Source: JBLMYQ01 sp050258375
Lineage (GTDB): Bacteria; Bacillota; Clostridia; Acetivibrionales; UBA4821
DNA length: 24,645 nt
Direction: 5' to 3'
NCBI GenBank assembly: GCA_050258375.1
Contig: JBLMYQ010000026.1
Coordinates: 1-24,645, forward strand
The notes under the pieces were generated by a model, which worked only from the letters and a program-made list of their open reading frames with translations, did no database searches and was not told where the DNA came from. Of the stretch, positions 6,998 to 15,433 are shown piece by piece (the stretch's first letter is position 1; the number at the start of each line of letters is the position of its first letter). Made by a program: the position numbers and the translations under genes.

Positions 6998-8115
6998 TGA
7001 AATGTTTTGAAGATGGAATACTTCAGGCATATCTCGATGGAGAGCTTGAAATAGATACCAAAAAACAATTGGAAAACCACCTTTTAGTTTGTTCAAAATG
7101 CAAAGACTGTCTCAACCAACTTAAGGCTAATGATGATTTTGCTTTTGAGAAGATTAATTCTTATAAACGGTTTACTTTTGACAATATGCATTCTATACGA
7201 GAACCTGTAGTTTCAAAATTTAAAAATAAATTAGGTTATACAAATTCGAAAGGAGAACAAAGCTTTATGTCAAAATATAAAAAGCTGTTAGCAACAGCAT
7301 GTTCCGCAGCTATTGTAGTCTCATGTATATCCATACAGCCTGTAAGAGCTGCAATTTCGAATGTTTTATCCGTTTTCAGGGTTGAAAGCATTCAAAGTGT
7401 TAATATTACTCTGAAAGACCTGGATCAGATTAGAGATAAATTAAATAATCTGAACTCAGATGTCAGCATGGATAAATTCGGCAGAATAAGCCGGCATGGG
7501 GGAGAATTAAAGGAAATATCCTTTGAAGAAGCTTTAAAGTTGAGTGGAAATTCATCAAAGCTTTTACCTGCTGAGCTTTCAGCTTATACGCCAAAAATTA
7601 CAACCGTTGAACCTGCAAATATAGAGTTTAATCTCAAGGTCAAAAATATCAACTCTGTATTAAAATCAATAGGTACTCAAAAGCTGCTCCCAGAAAATAT
7701 AGAAGATAAAACATTTTATATTAGATTCCCTCAGCAGTTAAGCTTCAACTACAAAATCAACAATAAATTCGTAGATATTATTCAGATGAAATCTCCTGAA
7801 ATTGAAGTCCCTGAAGGAGTAAGTGAGGATGAAATATATGAATGCCTGATTAATTTGCCTATTCTCCCTGACAATATCAAAAATCAGTTAAAATCAATTA
7901 ATGATTGGAAAAGTACACTATATATACCTGTCCTTAAAGAAAAATCTGAGGAAGTCGATATTAATGGCTGCAAAGGATATTTAAGCTCAGATATAAACAA
8001 TCATACAGAAAAATCCACTTCCTATCTAATATGGTACAATAATGGTATCATATACGGAATGGTTGGAGATATGGATAAAGCTGAGCTCTTAAAAATTGCA
8101 AACTCTATTAAGTAA
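6997..8115 (+). CDS. Membrane-bound zinc-finger anti-sigma factor
   Basis: A 372-aa protein with the anti-sigma zinc-binding domain at the N-terminus (AYLDGELEIDTK...HLLVCSKC; His28, Cys32, Cys35). A single transmembrane helix spans about 96-114 (LLATACSAAIVVSCISIQP), followed by a roughly 255-residue extracytoplasmic domain with no recognisable catalytic motif. The cytoplasmic ZAS domain would hold the preceding ECF sigma factor inactive until the outer domain senses a signal. ATG 6997 shares a base with the sigma stop codon and has AAAGGAGGTG upstream. The outer domain is larger than in most anti-sigmas and is the likely sensor. Confidence 0.85.
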   Translation: MKCFEDGILQAYLDGELEIDTKKQLENHLLVCSKCKDCLNQLKANDDFAFEKINSYKRFTFDNMHSIREPVVSKFKNKLGYTNSKGEQSFMSKYKKLLATACSAAIVVSCISIQPVRAAISNVLSVFRVESIQSVNITLKDLDQIRDKLNNLNSDVSMDKFGRISRHGGELKEISFEEALKLSGNSSKLLPAELSAYTPKITTVEPANIEFNLKVKNINSVLKSIGTQKLLPENIEDKTFYIRFPQQLSFNYKINNKFVDIIQMKSPEIEVPEGVSEDEIYECLINLPILPDNIKNQLKSINDWKSTLYIPVLKEKSEEVDINGCKGYLSSDINNHTEKSTSYLIWYNNGIIYGMVGDMDKAELLKIANSIK

Positions 8116-8130
8116 TTCCTGAGGTGACTT

Positions 8131-9039
8131 ATGGTAGTTGAAACAAATAACCTTACGAAGATTTATGAAGGTAAAGTCGGATGCAAAAATGTCAGTATTT
8201 CTATCCGCGAAGGTGAAATATTCGGTTTTCTCGGGCCAAATGGAGCAGGCAAAAGCACTTTCATTAAAATGCTTGTTGGTCTGCTGTTTCCCACTTCGGG
8301 CAGCGCCGAGATATTAGGAAAGCCATTAGGCGATATCTCTGTCCGCAAGAAGATAGGATATCTTCCTGAAAACTTTAAATATTATGAATGGATGACAGGG
8401 GTTGACCTCCTGTCATTTCATGCTTCTCTTTACATGCTTGACAATAAGCTTATTCCATCAAAGATTGATGAAATGTTAGAGCTTGTTAACTTGAAAGGAA
8501 GTGAAAAATATAAGGTAGGGACATATAGTAAAGGAATGCAGCAAAGAATCGGTATGGCTTGCGCCCTTATAAGCAACCCCGACCTTATTTTTTTTGATGA
8601 ACCTACCTCAGCTCTTGACCCTATAGGCAGAAAACATGTACGAGATATAATGCAGGCACTTAAATCCTCTGGGAAAACAATTCTCTTAAATAGTCACTTA
8701 TTAAGTGAGGTTGAAATGGTATGCGACAGCGTTGCAATTATTAATAAAGGCTCCATCATCTCTCAGGGAAAGCTTGAAGATATTCTTAAAGCAAATACCA
8801 AGCTCCAGATTCGGGCTGAAAATATCAGTACCGATATAATTCGCAAGCTCAGGAATATAGATTCTGATTTAATTTCTTCTAATAACCAGATAATCATGAA
8901 TATTGATAGCAGCGCATCCATACCTGATATAGCTTCATTGATAGTACAAGGCGGAGGCAAGCTATATCAGCTGACTTCAACCCACGAAAGCTTGGAAGAC
9001 CTATTTGTGAACCTGATAGAAGGAGGTAAGCAGCATTGA
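8131..9039 (+). CDS. ABC transporter ATP-binding protein (NosF/CcmA-like)
   Basis: A 302-aa ATPase. Walker A GPNGAGKS is at 35-42; the signature is YSKGMQQR; Walker B is LIFFDEPTSALDPIGR, followed by the H-loop NSHLLSE. The C-terminal approximately 80 residues are the usual accessory region of ATPases that pair with ABC-2 permeases. It starts 15 nt after the anti-sigma stop with GAGGTGA upstream and overlaps the permease by 4 nt, so sigma, anti-sigma and this transporter form one transcription unit. The transporter is therefore a likely output of the sigma factor. The substrate is unknown. Confidence 0.92.
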   Translation: MVVETNNLTKIYEGKVGCKNVSISIREGEIFGFLGPNGAGKSTFIKMLVGLLFPTSGSAEILGKPLGDISVRKKIGYLPENFKYYEWMTGVDLLSFHASLYMLDNKLIPSKIDEMLELVNLKGSEKYKVGTYSKGMQQRIGMACALISNPDLIFFDEPTSALDPIGRKHVRDIMQALKSSGKTILLNSHLLSEVEMVCDSVAIINKGSIISQGKLEDILKANTKLQIRAENISTDIIRKLRNIDSDLISSNNQIIMNIDSSASIPDIASLIVQGGGKLYQLTSTHESLEDLFVNLIEGGKQH

Positions 9040-9887
9040 AATCAATTATAATTGCAACCTTTAAAGAAGCAGCAAGAAAAAAAATATTTCTGTTCGTTGG
9101 AATAATCACTTTTATTTATTTAGCTCTCTTAGGTCTTTTTTTGTTTTTCTCGTTTAAGGAATTAAGAACCCATAATGTAAATACAATTCTAATATTTAAG
9201 AATATATCCTTATTTATATCAGTACTTGGATTTTATTTTTCCAGCATGCTCGTAATATTTCTCACTATTATGATATCCATAGGCACTATTTCCTCGGAAA
9301 TTGAAAGCGGAGCAATACATGCAATAATCACAAAACCAATTAAGCGTAGTCATTATGTTTTAGGAAAGTATTTAGGCTTATCAAGCCTTGTTATTATATA
9401 CTCCTGCTTTCTCTTTGCTTCAATAATAGCAATATGCTATCTAATAGGCTTGCCCTTGGTTTCTAGCCTTGGAATTATACCTGTTTTAAAAGGTTTTTTG
9501 TTTTTCATGTTTGAACCATTGGTAATCCTATCGCTCTCTGTTTTTGGAAACACCATATTTAAAACAATGACAAACGGGATATTTGTTTTTGCAATCTATA
9601 TATTGGGATTGATAGGCGGAATGATGGAACAAATTGGCTCTTTCATAAATAATAATACCTTGATGAAATGGGGCATATTTTCAAGTCTTATATCCCCCGG
9701 TGACGCTATTTATAGAGAAATGATTTCAACAATGTTTTCTAATGTTGGCTTTGGTTTGCCTTTACTTGGAGTCACATCTCCAGTACAGGTTACTCCAAGC
9801 GTTTGGATGAATCTTTATATTGCATTTTATATGTTTGGACTTCTATTTTTAGCAATTAGAAAGTTTAATAAAAAGGACATCTCTTAA
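9036..9887 (+). CDS. ABC-2 type transporter permease (NosY-like)
   Basis: A 283-aa membrane protein with about six helices. Between helices 2 and 3 lies IGTISSEIESGAIHAIITKPIKRSHYVLGKYLG, the cytoplasmic coupling segment typical of NosY-like ABC-2 permeases. It starts at TTG 9036, overlapping the ATPase stop as TTGA, with GGAGGTAAG about 8 nt upstream; no ATG in a better position exists. It forms the membrane half of the second transporter. A large palindrome begins 4 nt after its stop codon. Confidence 0.88.
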   Translation: MKSIIIATFKEAARKKIFLFVGIITFIYLALLGLFLFFSFKELRTHNVNTILIFKNISLFISVLGFYFSSMLVIFLTIMISIGTISSEIESGAIHAIITKPIKRSHYVLGKYLGLSSLVIIYSCFLFASIIAICYLIGLPLVSSLGIIPVLKGFLFFMFEPLVILSLSVFGNTIFKTMTNGIFVFAIYILGLIGGMMEQIGSFINNNTLMKWGIFSSLISPGDAIYREMISTMFSNVGFGLPLLGVTSPVQVTPSVWMNLYIAFYMFGLLFLAIRKFNKKDIS

Positions 9888-9890
9888 GAA

Positions 9891-9931
9891 GCAAGAAGAA
9901 TGTTTGGAGTGACTCCAAACATTCTTCTTGC
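9891..9931. terminator. 41-nt near-perfect palindrome, probable bidirectional terminator
   Basis: Arms 9891-9910 (GCAAGAAGAATGTTTGGAGT) and 9912-9931 are exactly complementary around a single central base. It lies between two convergent genes ending at 9887 and 9939, so one structure could end both transcripts. The 20-bp stem is long for a terminator and the flanking T-tracts are weak (CCTTATTATT on plus, TTCTTAAG on minus). Confidence 0.7.
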
Positions 9932-9938
9932 CTTATTA

Positions 9939-10745
9939 TTAATCTCCATCAATTAAATTCCCTAAACCACCTAATAAACTACCTTCTTCCTTTCTGGTTG
10001 TAGCAGCACCAGCAAGAACCCTGGCAGCCAGTCTGCTGAACGGAAGAGACTGAAGCCAAACAGTACCCGGACCTGTAACCGTTGCAAAAAAGAGTCCTTC
10101 CCCACCAAAAAACATTGTTTTAACACCTTTAACAAACGTTATATCATATTTTACATCTTTTGTTAACGCAACAATACAACCTGTATCAACTTTTAAAGTC
10201 TCACCGGGAGCGAGCTCCTTTTTAGTTACCGTACCACATGCATGCATGAATATTAATCCATCTCCTTCAAGCTTCTGCATGATAAATCCTTCTCCGCCGA
10301 AGAGCCCTACACTAATTTTTCTCTTGAAATCAATCCCGACTGCTACTCCCTTTGCTGCACAGAGAAATGCATCTTTCTGGCAAATAATCTTTTGGCTTAC
10401 ATCTCTTAAGTCAATCGGTATTATTTTTCCCGGATAAGGAGAAGCAAATGATACGTGCTTTTTACCTTGACCCTTATTCGTAAATTTTGTCATGAATAAG
10501 CTTTCGCCTGTAATCATCCTTTTGCCCGCATCCAACACTTTCCCCATGATTCCTTTTGATTCTGATCCAATAGAACCATCTCCAAAAATTGTATCCATCT
10601 CTATTGCATCACTCATATACATCATTGCGCCTGCTTCAGCAATTATACTCTCACATGGGTCTAGCTCAATTTCTACAAATTGCATCTCTTCACCAAATAT
10701 TTGATAATCTACTTCATGGGCTTGTCTTTCATTTGAATTGTTCAT
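9939..10745 (-). CDS. AIM24/TIGR00266 family protein
   Basis: A 268-aa soluble protein of the TIGR00266/AIM24 family. It shows the family's repeated beta-rich segments: AEAGAMMYMSDAIEMDT, GESLFMTKFTN, YPGKIIPIDL, the GGEGFIMQKLEGDGLIFMHACG block, the VDTGCIVALT block and GGEGLFFATVTGPGTVWLQS near the C-terminus. Bacterial members have no firmly assigned function, and the mitochondrial relative Aim24 affects inner-membrane organisation. The gene has its own promoter (10779-10807) and TTGAGGTGATAAA before the start. It is monocistronic, ending at the palindrome shared with the ABC operon. Confidence 0.9.
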   Translation of the reverse strand: MNNSNERQAHEVDYQIFGEEMQFVEIELDPCESIIAEAGAMMYMSDAIEMDTIFGDGSIGSESKGIMGKVLDAGKRMITGESLFMTKFTNKGQGKKHVSFASPYPGKIIPIDLRDVSQKIICQKDAFLCAAKGVAVGIDFKRKISVGLFGGEGFIMQKLEGDGLIFMHACGTVTKKELAPGETLKVDTGCIVALTKDVKYDITFVKGVKTMFFGGEGLFFATVTGPGTVWLQSLPFSRLAARVLAGAATTRKEEGSLLGGLGNLIDGD

Positions 10746-10778
10746 TTTATCACCTCAAATAATATTTTGATTTACATT

Positions 10779-10807
10779 ATTATAACCCCTATGTTATATT
10801 ATAACAA
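10779..10807 (-). promoter_or_regulatory. Sigma-A promoter of the TIGR00266 gene
   Basis: On the minus strand TTGTTA (10802-10807), a 17-nt spacer, then a perfect TATAAT (10779-10784). The transcription start would be near 10772, about 27 nt before the start codon. Confidence 0.65.
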
Positions 10808-10831
10808 TTTAAAAAATACCCATTAAACAAT

Positions 10832-10867
10832 AAAACAGCCCGAGCTTTTTAACCCTAAGGCTGTTAA
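10832..10867 (-). terminator. Hairpin repeat copy A, terminator of the gene ending at 10899
   Basis: AACAGCC and GGCTGTT arms enclose an 18-nt loop. On the minus strand the stem is followed by TTTATTG, a usable U-tract. It is the most divergent full-length member of the six-copy AACAGCC hairpin family in this window. Confidence 0.65.
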
Positions 10868-10898
10868 TATTAAAACAGAGTATTTATAGTATGCAATT

Positions 10899-11396
10899 TT
10901 ATAGCTTCTTTAATTTCTCAATAAAGGCATCATCTTTGCCTGAAGCACTGTCGGCTGACACTTTTAGCCTTTTTAAGGCTTGTAAAATTAATTTGTTATC
11001 ATATGCAGTAACTTCACTTGCTATTTTATCAACCATTCCACTATAATCAGTTCCTGTTGCGCTTCCATCCCCAAGATAATCTGTCAGATTAACCGTCTGT
11101 TGTAAATTTTCAGTACTATTGTCACCAAACAGGTCGGCAATATCCCCTTCGGAATCACTCTTTAATATATCCGCAAGGGTCTTGGTATTATATTGACCTT
11201 TTGCATTATAATTCAAATAACCAAGATTATCATTATCTGAATTCAAATCCAACTTATCTGCCAGTTTCTTTGTAGAAATGGTACTATCAGCAGTATTTGC
11301 TGTTTCAACCTTGTTATTTGTGTTTGAGCTGCTTGTCTTTTTGTTTTCCGATTCCAATAATTTTTTGTAATAATCACTAATACTACTAATATTCAT
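10899..11396 (-). CDS. Hypothetical Ser/Thr/Asn-rich soluble protein
   Basis: 165 aa, not recognised. The N-terminus has a short helix (SSISDYYKKLLESENKK), followed by a low-complexity S/T/N-rich linker (20-45). Then come two similar segments, ISTKKLADKLDL and YNTKTLADILKSD, and a charged helical end (AYDNKLILQALKRLKVSADS...AFIEKLKKL). There is no signal peptide, transmembrane helix or cysteine. AGAGGTGATG precedes ATG 11396 at good spacing. It follows the PflX-like gene by about 80 nt in the same direction and ends at hairpin copy A. It could be a small cytoplasmic or cell-surface-associated regulatory protein, but nothing in the sequence fixes this. Confidence 0.7.
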   Translation of the reverse strand: MNISSISDYYKKLLESENKKTSSSNTNNKVETANTADSTISTKKLADKLDLNSDNDNLGYLNYNAKGQYNTKTLADILKSDSEGDIADLFGDNSTENLQQTVNLTDYLGDGSATGTDYSGMVDKIASEVTAYDNKLILQALKRLKVSADSASGKDDAFIEKLKKL

Positions 11397-11477
11397 TTTA
11401 GCATCACCTCTTATTCTTTATCGGAATAAGTTGATTTTTCTATAGTAATTCTTTTTGGAAATTTAATTATTTACCTC

Positions 11478-12383
11478 TCACAATACGCCTCTTAAATCGA
11501 ACTTAGGCGTGTAAGCTTTTTTTGCTGATGACAGTTCCTGAACAAAGCCATTTTCCAAGCCTATTTCAAAAAAGTAATCCACTATTTCCTCATATTCCCT
11601 TTTATATAGCCTTCTTTTAAGCTCAGGATAATCACACGCCTTGTACATTGGAGTGTACTGGCACATAAGGCTTGTATAAATATCCTTTGGAAGATTTGAC
11701 CGAATCCATCCAAGCACTTTCTTTGAATTTTCCAACTGACCGGGTAAAATCAAATGTCTTATTATAAGACCTCTTTTAATTATTTCATTGTCATCAAATA
11801 TTGGGCTTCCGACTTGAGAATACATTTCCAGTACAGCCTGTGATGCTTTTTCAAAATAATCGCTTACACCGGAATACCTCTCCCCAATCTCATTTTCTGA
11901 ATATTTCAAGTCAGGAAGATAAACATCAACAAGACCTTTCAATAGCCTTAATCCTTCAACACCTTCATAGCCGTTAGTGTTATAGATTACAGGAATATTA
12001 AGTCCCTCCTGCTTTGCAATTAATAGAGCTTGCCTAATCTGAACAATATACTGAGTAGGAGATACAAGGTTTATGTTATGAACTCCCTTATTCTGTTGAG
12101 CTATAAAAATCCCAGCCAGCTCTTCAATTGTTACTTCCCTTCCAAAGCCCTGCTGGCTGATATCAAAATTTTGGCAAAACACACACTTTAAATTACAATA
12201 TGAGAAAAATACAGTTCCAGAGCCCTTTGTTCCGCTGATGCATGGCTCTTCCCCCATATGCACAGAAGCTAATGCCACTTTAGTATTAGCTCCCGCTTTA
12301 CAAGTTCCTGCCTTTCCTTCTATTCTGTTGACCCCACACCTTCGTGGACACATATTGCAGTTTGTTAATCTATCTTTTTGCAT
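11478..12383 (-). CDS. PflX-like radical SAM protein (COG1313 type)
   Basis: A 301-aa radical SAM enzyme. A cysteine-rich N-terminus, CNMCPRRCGVNR with further Cys at 28 and 48, precedes the cluster motif CNLKCVFC (Cys 63, 67, 70; CX3CX2C). This is the layout of COG1313 proteins, often annotated as pyruvate formate-lyase activating enzyme homologues. The strand NLVSPTQYI and VIYNTNGYE follow as in SAM-binding radical SAM barrels. Family members are uncharacterised and may not be glycyl-radical activases; no glycyl-radical enzyme is encoded nearby. ATG 12383 is preceded by TAGGGAAAG. It lies about 40 nt from the metalloprotease-like gene upstream. Confidence 0.87.
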   Translation of the reverse strand: MQKDRLTNCNMCPRRCGVNRIEGKAGTCKAGANTKVALASVHMGEEPCISGTKGSGTVFFSYCNLKCVFCQNFDISQQGFGREVTIEELAGIFIAQQNKGVHNINLVSPTQYIVQIRQALLIAKQEGLNIPVIYNTNGYEGVEGLRLLKGLVDVYLPDLKYSENEIGERYSGVSDYFEKASQAVLEMYSQVGSPIFDDNEIIKRGLIIRHLILPGQLENSKKVLGWIRSNLPKDIYTSLMCQYTPMYKACDYPELKRRLYKREYEEIVDYFFEIGLENGFVQELSSAKKAYTPKFDLRGVL

Positions 12384-12420
12384 GTTTACTTTCCCTATGT
12401 TTTACAATGACAAGTATTTG

Positions 12421-13530
12421 CTATTCTCGTGAGCAAGCACTTTCTTCTCGTCCCTTTTCAGCCTCTTCTTGCTTCAATAATTCTTTCCCTTCTTTATAAC
12501 CTGTAAATACTTCAATAATTTTATCCCAATTTACTTGAAGATCACTTCTGTAAGCATCCATACCTTCATTTAAGTACTTTAGCTGGTTACCTATAACATC
12601 ATATAAGCCCTTGCTCGAACCCTCTAAGTGCTTCCACGGAGTAACTCCATCTTTACTCAATTCACTATTTCCCCATGAAGGACTGGATTCTACTATATTA
12701 TTAAAATTATAAATATGGTCAATATTATTATTTATCCTTAAATCTTCAATATTATTTCTTCCGACTTGTTTGTACAGAGCTTGCCCTACAGATTTGACTA
12801 ATGAATTATAACTGCTTGGTATCATAATCTTATCTTTATACATCTGTTCTAGTTGTTCCTTTGAACAGTTTAAATATTTGCATGTTAGTTCTTCTTCATC
12901 AACCGAATTAACGGCTTCTTCCAAAATAAGTCCACTTGATTTTTTCATACTCACTTCATATTTTCCCTCTTCTATCGGTAAAATCTCATATGCTTCTCTT
13001 GCCAATCCCACCCTGTGAAGATACTGATTCCCCTTCTGCAGATACTCTTCTTTAGTCGCTGCATATGCATGTCCTAATTCATGAAAAAGGTGCGGAATGT
13101 TTATATCAGTATTGAATATTTCTTCATATTTCTTATTGTAATCTGTATTTATCGTATCAATAACAATAAAACTTGTTTTGTCTACAACCATACCATTTGA
13201 ATCAAATATAGGTTTGGAATAATAGGCAATTGGCGTGCCATTAGTATTTTTGCCATATGCACCACGTGCATCAGAATCCTTATCAATTATGTGTGCATTC
13301 CGACCATTCAGACGGCTTTTCATGTATACATCACTTTTATCTTCCTGCGAAAATTGTTTCTCTATAAAGATAGGACATTCTTCCATCATCCTGAAAATGT
13401 CATTCTTGCTTTGTTGCCCATGATGATTAACAAATGTCTCTAGGACACGGGGCAATACTTTTTTTAGTTCATCATTATAGTCATATTTTTGTGATAAATT
13501 TTCAACAAATTCACTAAATTCACTATTCAT
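12421..13530 (-). CDS. Putative HExxH zinc metalloprotease of unknown family
   Basis: About 369 aa. The clearest motif is HELGH (150-154) in NIPHLFHELGHAYAATKEE, a zincin active site with two zinc-binding His and the catalytic Glu. A downstream EEAVNSVDEEE stretch (Glu204-205) could give the third ligand, as in gluzincins. The region before it, beta-strand SFIVIDTINTDYNKK, fits the edge strand that zincins place before the active-site helix. There is no signal peptide or transmembrane segment, which is unusual for a protease of this kind and leaves a cytoplasmic role or non-classical export open. ATG 13530 is chosen for the GGGGGC sequence upstream; TTG 13551 and ATG 13542 are alternatives. 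I could not place it in a named peptidase family. Confidence 0.7.
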   Translation of the reverse strand: MNSEFSEFVENLSQKYDYNDELKKVLPRVLETFVNHHGQQSKNDIFRMMEECPIFIEKQFSQEDKSDVYMKSRLNGRNAHIIDKDSDARGAYGKNTNGTPIAYYSKPIFDSNGMVVDKTSFIVIDTINTDYNKKYEEIFNTDINIPHLFHELGHAYAATKEEYLQKGNQYLHRVGLAREAYEILPIEEGKYEVSMKKSSGLILEEAVNSVDEEELTCKYLNCSKEQLEQMYKDKIMIPSSYNSLVKSVGQALYKQVGRNNIEDLRINNNIDHIYNFNNIVESSPSWGNSELSKDGVTPWKHLEGSSKGLYDVIGNQLKYLNEGMDAYRSDLQVNWDKIIEVFTGYKEGKELLKQEEAEKGREESACSRE

Positions 13531-13641
13531 GTCTGCCCCCATTACTTGCAAAAATTTAAATATGCAACATTAAATATATTATATCATATTTGGGATACAT
13601 AAAAAACATTAACTATGCTCTAACCAGACGCATTTTCTAAA

Positions 13642-13810
13642 TTTGAAGAATATTGTGGAAAGAACGTTGCGGAGAGGACATAGAACATCTTAATGAAGCG
13701 GAAGAAAAGCAAATCACTTGTTTGAGCATTAGCGAGTTTAGTGATTTGCCTGCAGCGAATTTAGTTGTTCATGGACTCGCAGCTTAGTGATTGGAATAAT
13801 ATTCTTCAAA
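13642..13810. repeat. About 170-nt imperfect inverted repeat (candidate structured RNA or MITE-like element)
   Basis: The ends are exact inverse complements: TTTGAAGAATATT (13642-13654) and AATATTCTTCAAA (13798-13810). Further in, GTTGCGGAG faces CTCGCAGC, AGAACATC faces GTTGTTCAT, and GCAAATCACT (13709-13718) pairs perfectly with AGTGATTTGC (13740-13749). The apical loop is TGTTTGAGCATTAGCGAGTTT-like. The whole can fold as one long interrupted stem. It fills most of the 400-nt gap between the metalloprotease-like gene and the permease, and it contains no open frame worth calling. Confidence 0.7.
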
Positions 13811-13931
13811 ATATTAATATGCACCCCTCTAGCCTTACTTTAGCTACACTTTTAACAACCCAAATAGCATGTGTTTCATAATTCTATTTATTATGTAAAT
13901 ACTAAATATATATTTTTCAGGAGGCATTCTA

Positions 13932-15278
13932 ATGAAAAACAATCATAAAGGCCTATCAACCTGGCAATTAGTTATGATGACACTCGGCATGGTAATCGGA
14001 GGCTCATTTTTTCTTGGAACCTCAATAGCAATAAAGGCGGCCGGTCCAGCTGTTGTAATTTCTTATATTTTAGGAGGATTATTAGTATTTTTTATCCTTT
14101 ATGCCTTATCTGAAATGACAGTAGCCGACCCACATCCCGGTTCCTTCCGGACATTTGCCCACAAAGCATATGGTCCTGGCTTAGGCTTTGTTGTTGGATG
14201 GGTATATTGGACTGGCATGGTTTTAGCTATGTCAAGTGAGGCTGCTGCCGTATCAATTTTTATTAGAGAATGGTTTCCTTTTGCTTCCATACATTTACTA
14301 GGCTCTATTGTTATTATTATGGTTACAATTCTTAACCTCTTAGGTTCGGACAAACTGAGCAAACTCGAAAGTGGTCTTGCAGGAGTTAAGCTTTTTGCCA
14401 TAGCAGTCTTTATTGTATTAGGTCTTGCACTGATTATTGGTTTTGTACCGGGAATTCCTCCTGTACATGCAGGCGCATTAAGCAAAGAGCCTTGGCTTCC
14501 TTCAGGAATTGGAGGCATAGCAGGCAGTATGTTGATTGTAATGTTTGCTTATGCCGGTTTTGAGGTTATAGGCTTTGCAGCTGCGGAAGCAAAAGAACCT
14601 CACAAAACTATTCCTCGTGCAATAACCTATACTGTTTTATCCCTTGTTGTAATGTACGTTGCTGTTGCCTTTATAATTCTTCCATTGATACCAACCAATA
14701 CTCTTACCGAAACTGCAAGCCCAATGGTACTGGCAATGTCGAGATGGGGGCTTAGCTGGGCAGGAAATGTAATGAATATAGTACTAATAACAGCTATCCT
14801 TTCAACTATGCTTGCAGCAATGTTTGGTCTTGGACGAATGCTGCGCTCTCTTACCGATGAAGGTTATGCTCCATTATGGTTAAAGGACAAAGGAGAAATT
14901 CCATATCGGGGAATCCTTTTCTCAGGAGCTGCAATGCTTGCAGGGTTATTCTTCGGACTTTTACTGCCGCAAAAGGTATATATATTCCTGATAAGCTCAG
15001 GAGGCTTTTCCCTTCTATTTGTTTATTTAATTATACTGATAAGTCATTACCAATTGCGTAAAAAAAATGGCTGCCCACCAAGCGGAACTTGCCAATTCCC
15101 CGGATACCCATTCACGTCATTTTTTTCAATATTAAGTATAATTGCAATAATAGCAAGCATGCCACTTATTCCTGGTCAGGGTTCAGGCTTGATTGCCGGT
15201 CTATTGCTTGTCGGTCTATATACGGCGATTTATTTTATCAGGAAAAGTTTTTTAACAAAATATAGAAATTTTTTATAA
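13932..15278 (+). CDS. APC-superfamily amino acid permease
   Basis: A 448-aa membrane protein with about 12 transmembrane helices, the usual size and topology of APC amino acid transporters. The first helix carries the unwound glycine-rich motif MTLGMVIGGSFFLGTSIAIKAAGPA. Helix 2 and the following loop have ISYILGGLLVFFILYALSEMTV, and AYAGFEVIGFAAAEAKEPHKTIPRAI is the conserved helix 6 to loop 6-7 signature. It imports or exchanges an amino acid or amine at the cytoplasmic membrane; the specificity is not readable. CAGGAGG lies 7-8 nt before ATG 13932. It appears to be alone on its transcript, after the long inverted repeat. Confidence 0.93.
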   Translation: MKNNHKGLSTWQLVMMTLGMVIGGSFFLGTSIAIKAAGPAVVISYILGGLLVFFILYALSEMTVADPHPGSFRTFAHKAYGPGLGFVVGWVYWTGMVLAMSSEAAAVSIFIREWFPFASIHLLGSIVIIMVTILNLLGSDKLSKLESGLAGVKLFAIAVFIVLGLALIIGFVPGIPPVHAGALSKEPWLPSGIGGIAGSMLIVMFAYAGFEVIGFAAAEAKEPHKTIPRAITYTVLSLVVMYVAVAFIILPLIPTNTLTETASPMVLAMSRWGLSWAGNVMNIVLITAILSTMLAAMFGLGRMLRSLTDEGYAPLWLKDKGEIPYRGILFSGAAMLAGLFFGLLLPQKVYIFLISSGGFSLLFVYLIILISHYQLRKKNGCPPSGTCQFPGYPFTSFFSILSIIAIIASMPLIPGQGSGLIAGLLLVGLYTAIYFIRKSFLTKYRNFL

Positions 15279-15433
15279 ATTTTGATACAATTGAATGAAA
15301 AGTATTTTTAAAATCCGAATGGGTAAATGCCAATACGTAAAATACGCGGCATGGATGTTTTATTATTTCTGTCTCAGGTTTGATACAGTGGCATTTTTGT
15401 TCAATTGGATAAAAACAAAGGAGGAATGGCTTT

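Noticed and set aside
13642..13810. Long inverted repeat considered as an insertion sequence
   Set aside because: It is too short for a transposase and has no open frame, so at most it is a non-autonomous element.
14099..14518. 139-aa minus-strand frame inside the permease gene
   Set aside because: Antisense shadow of an obvious 12-helix transporter; no start signals.
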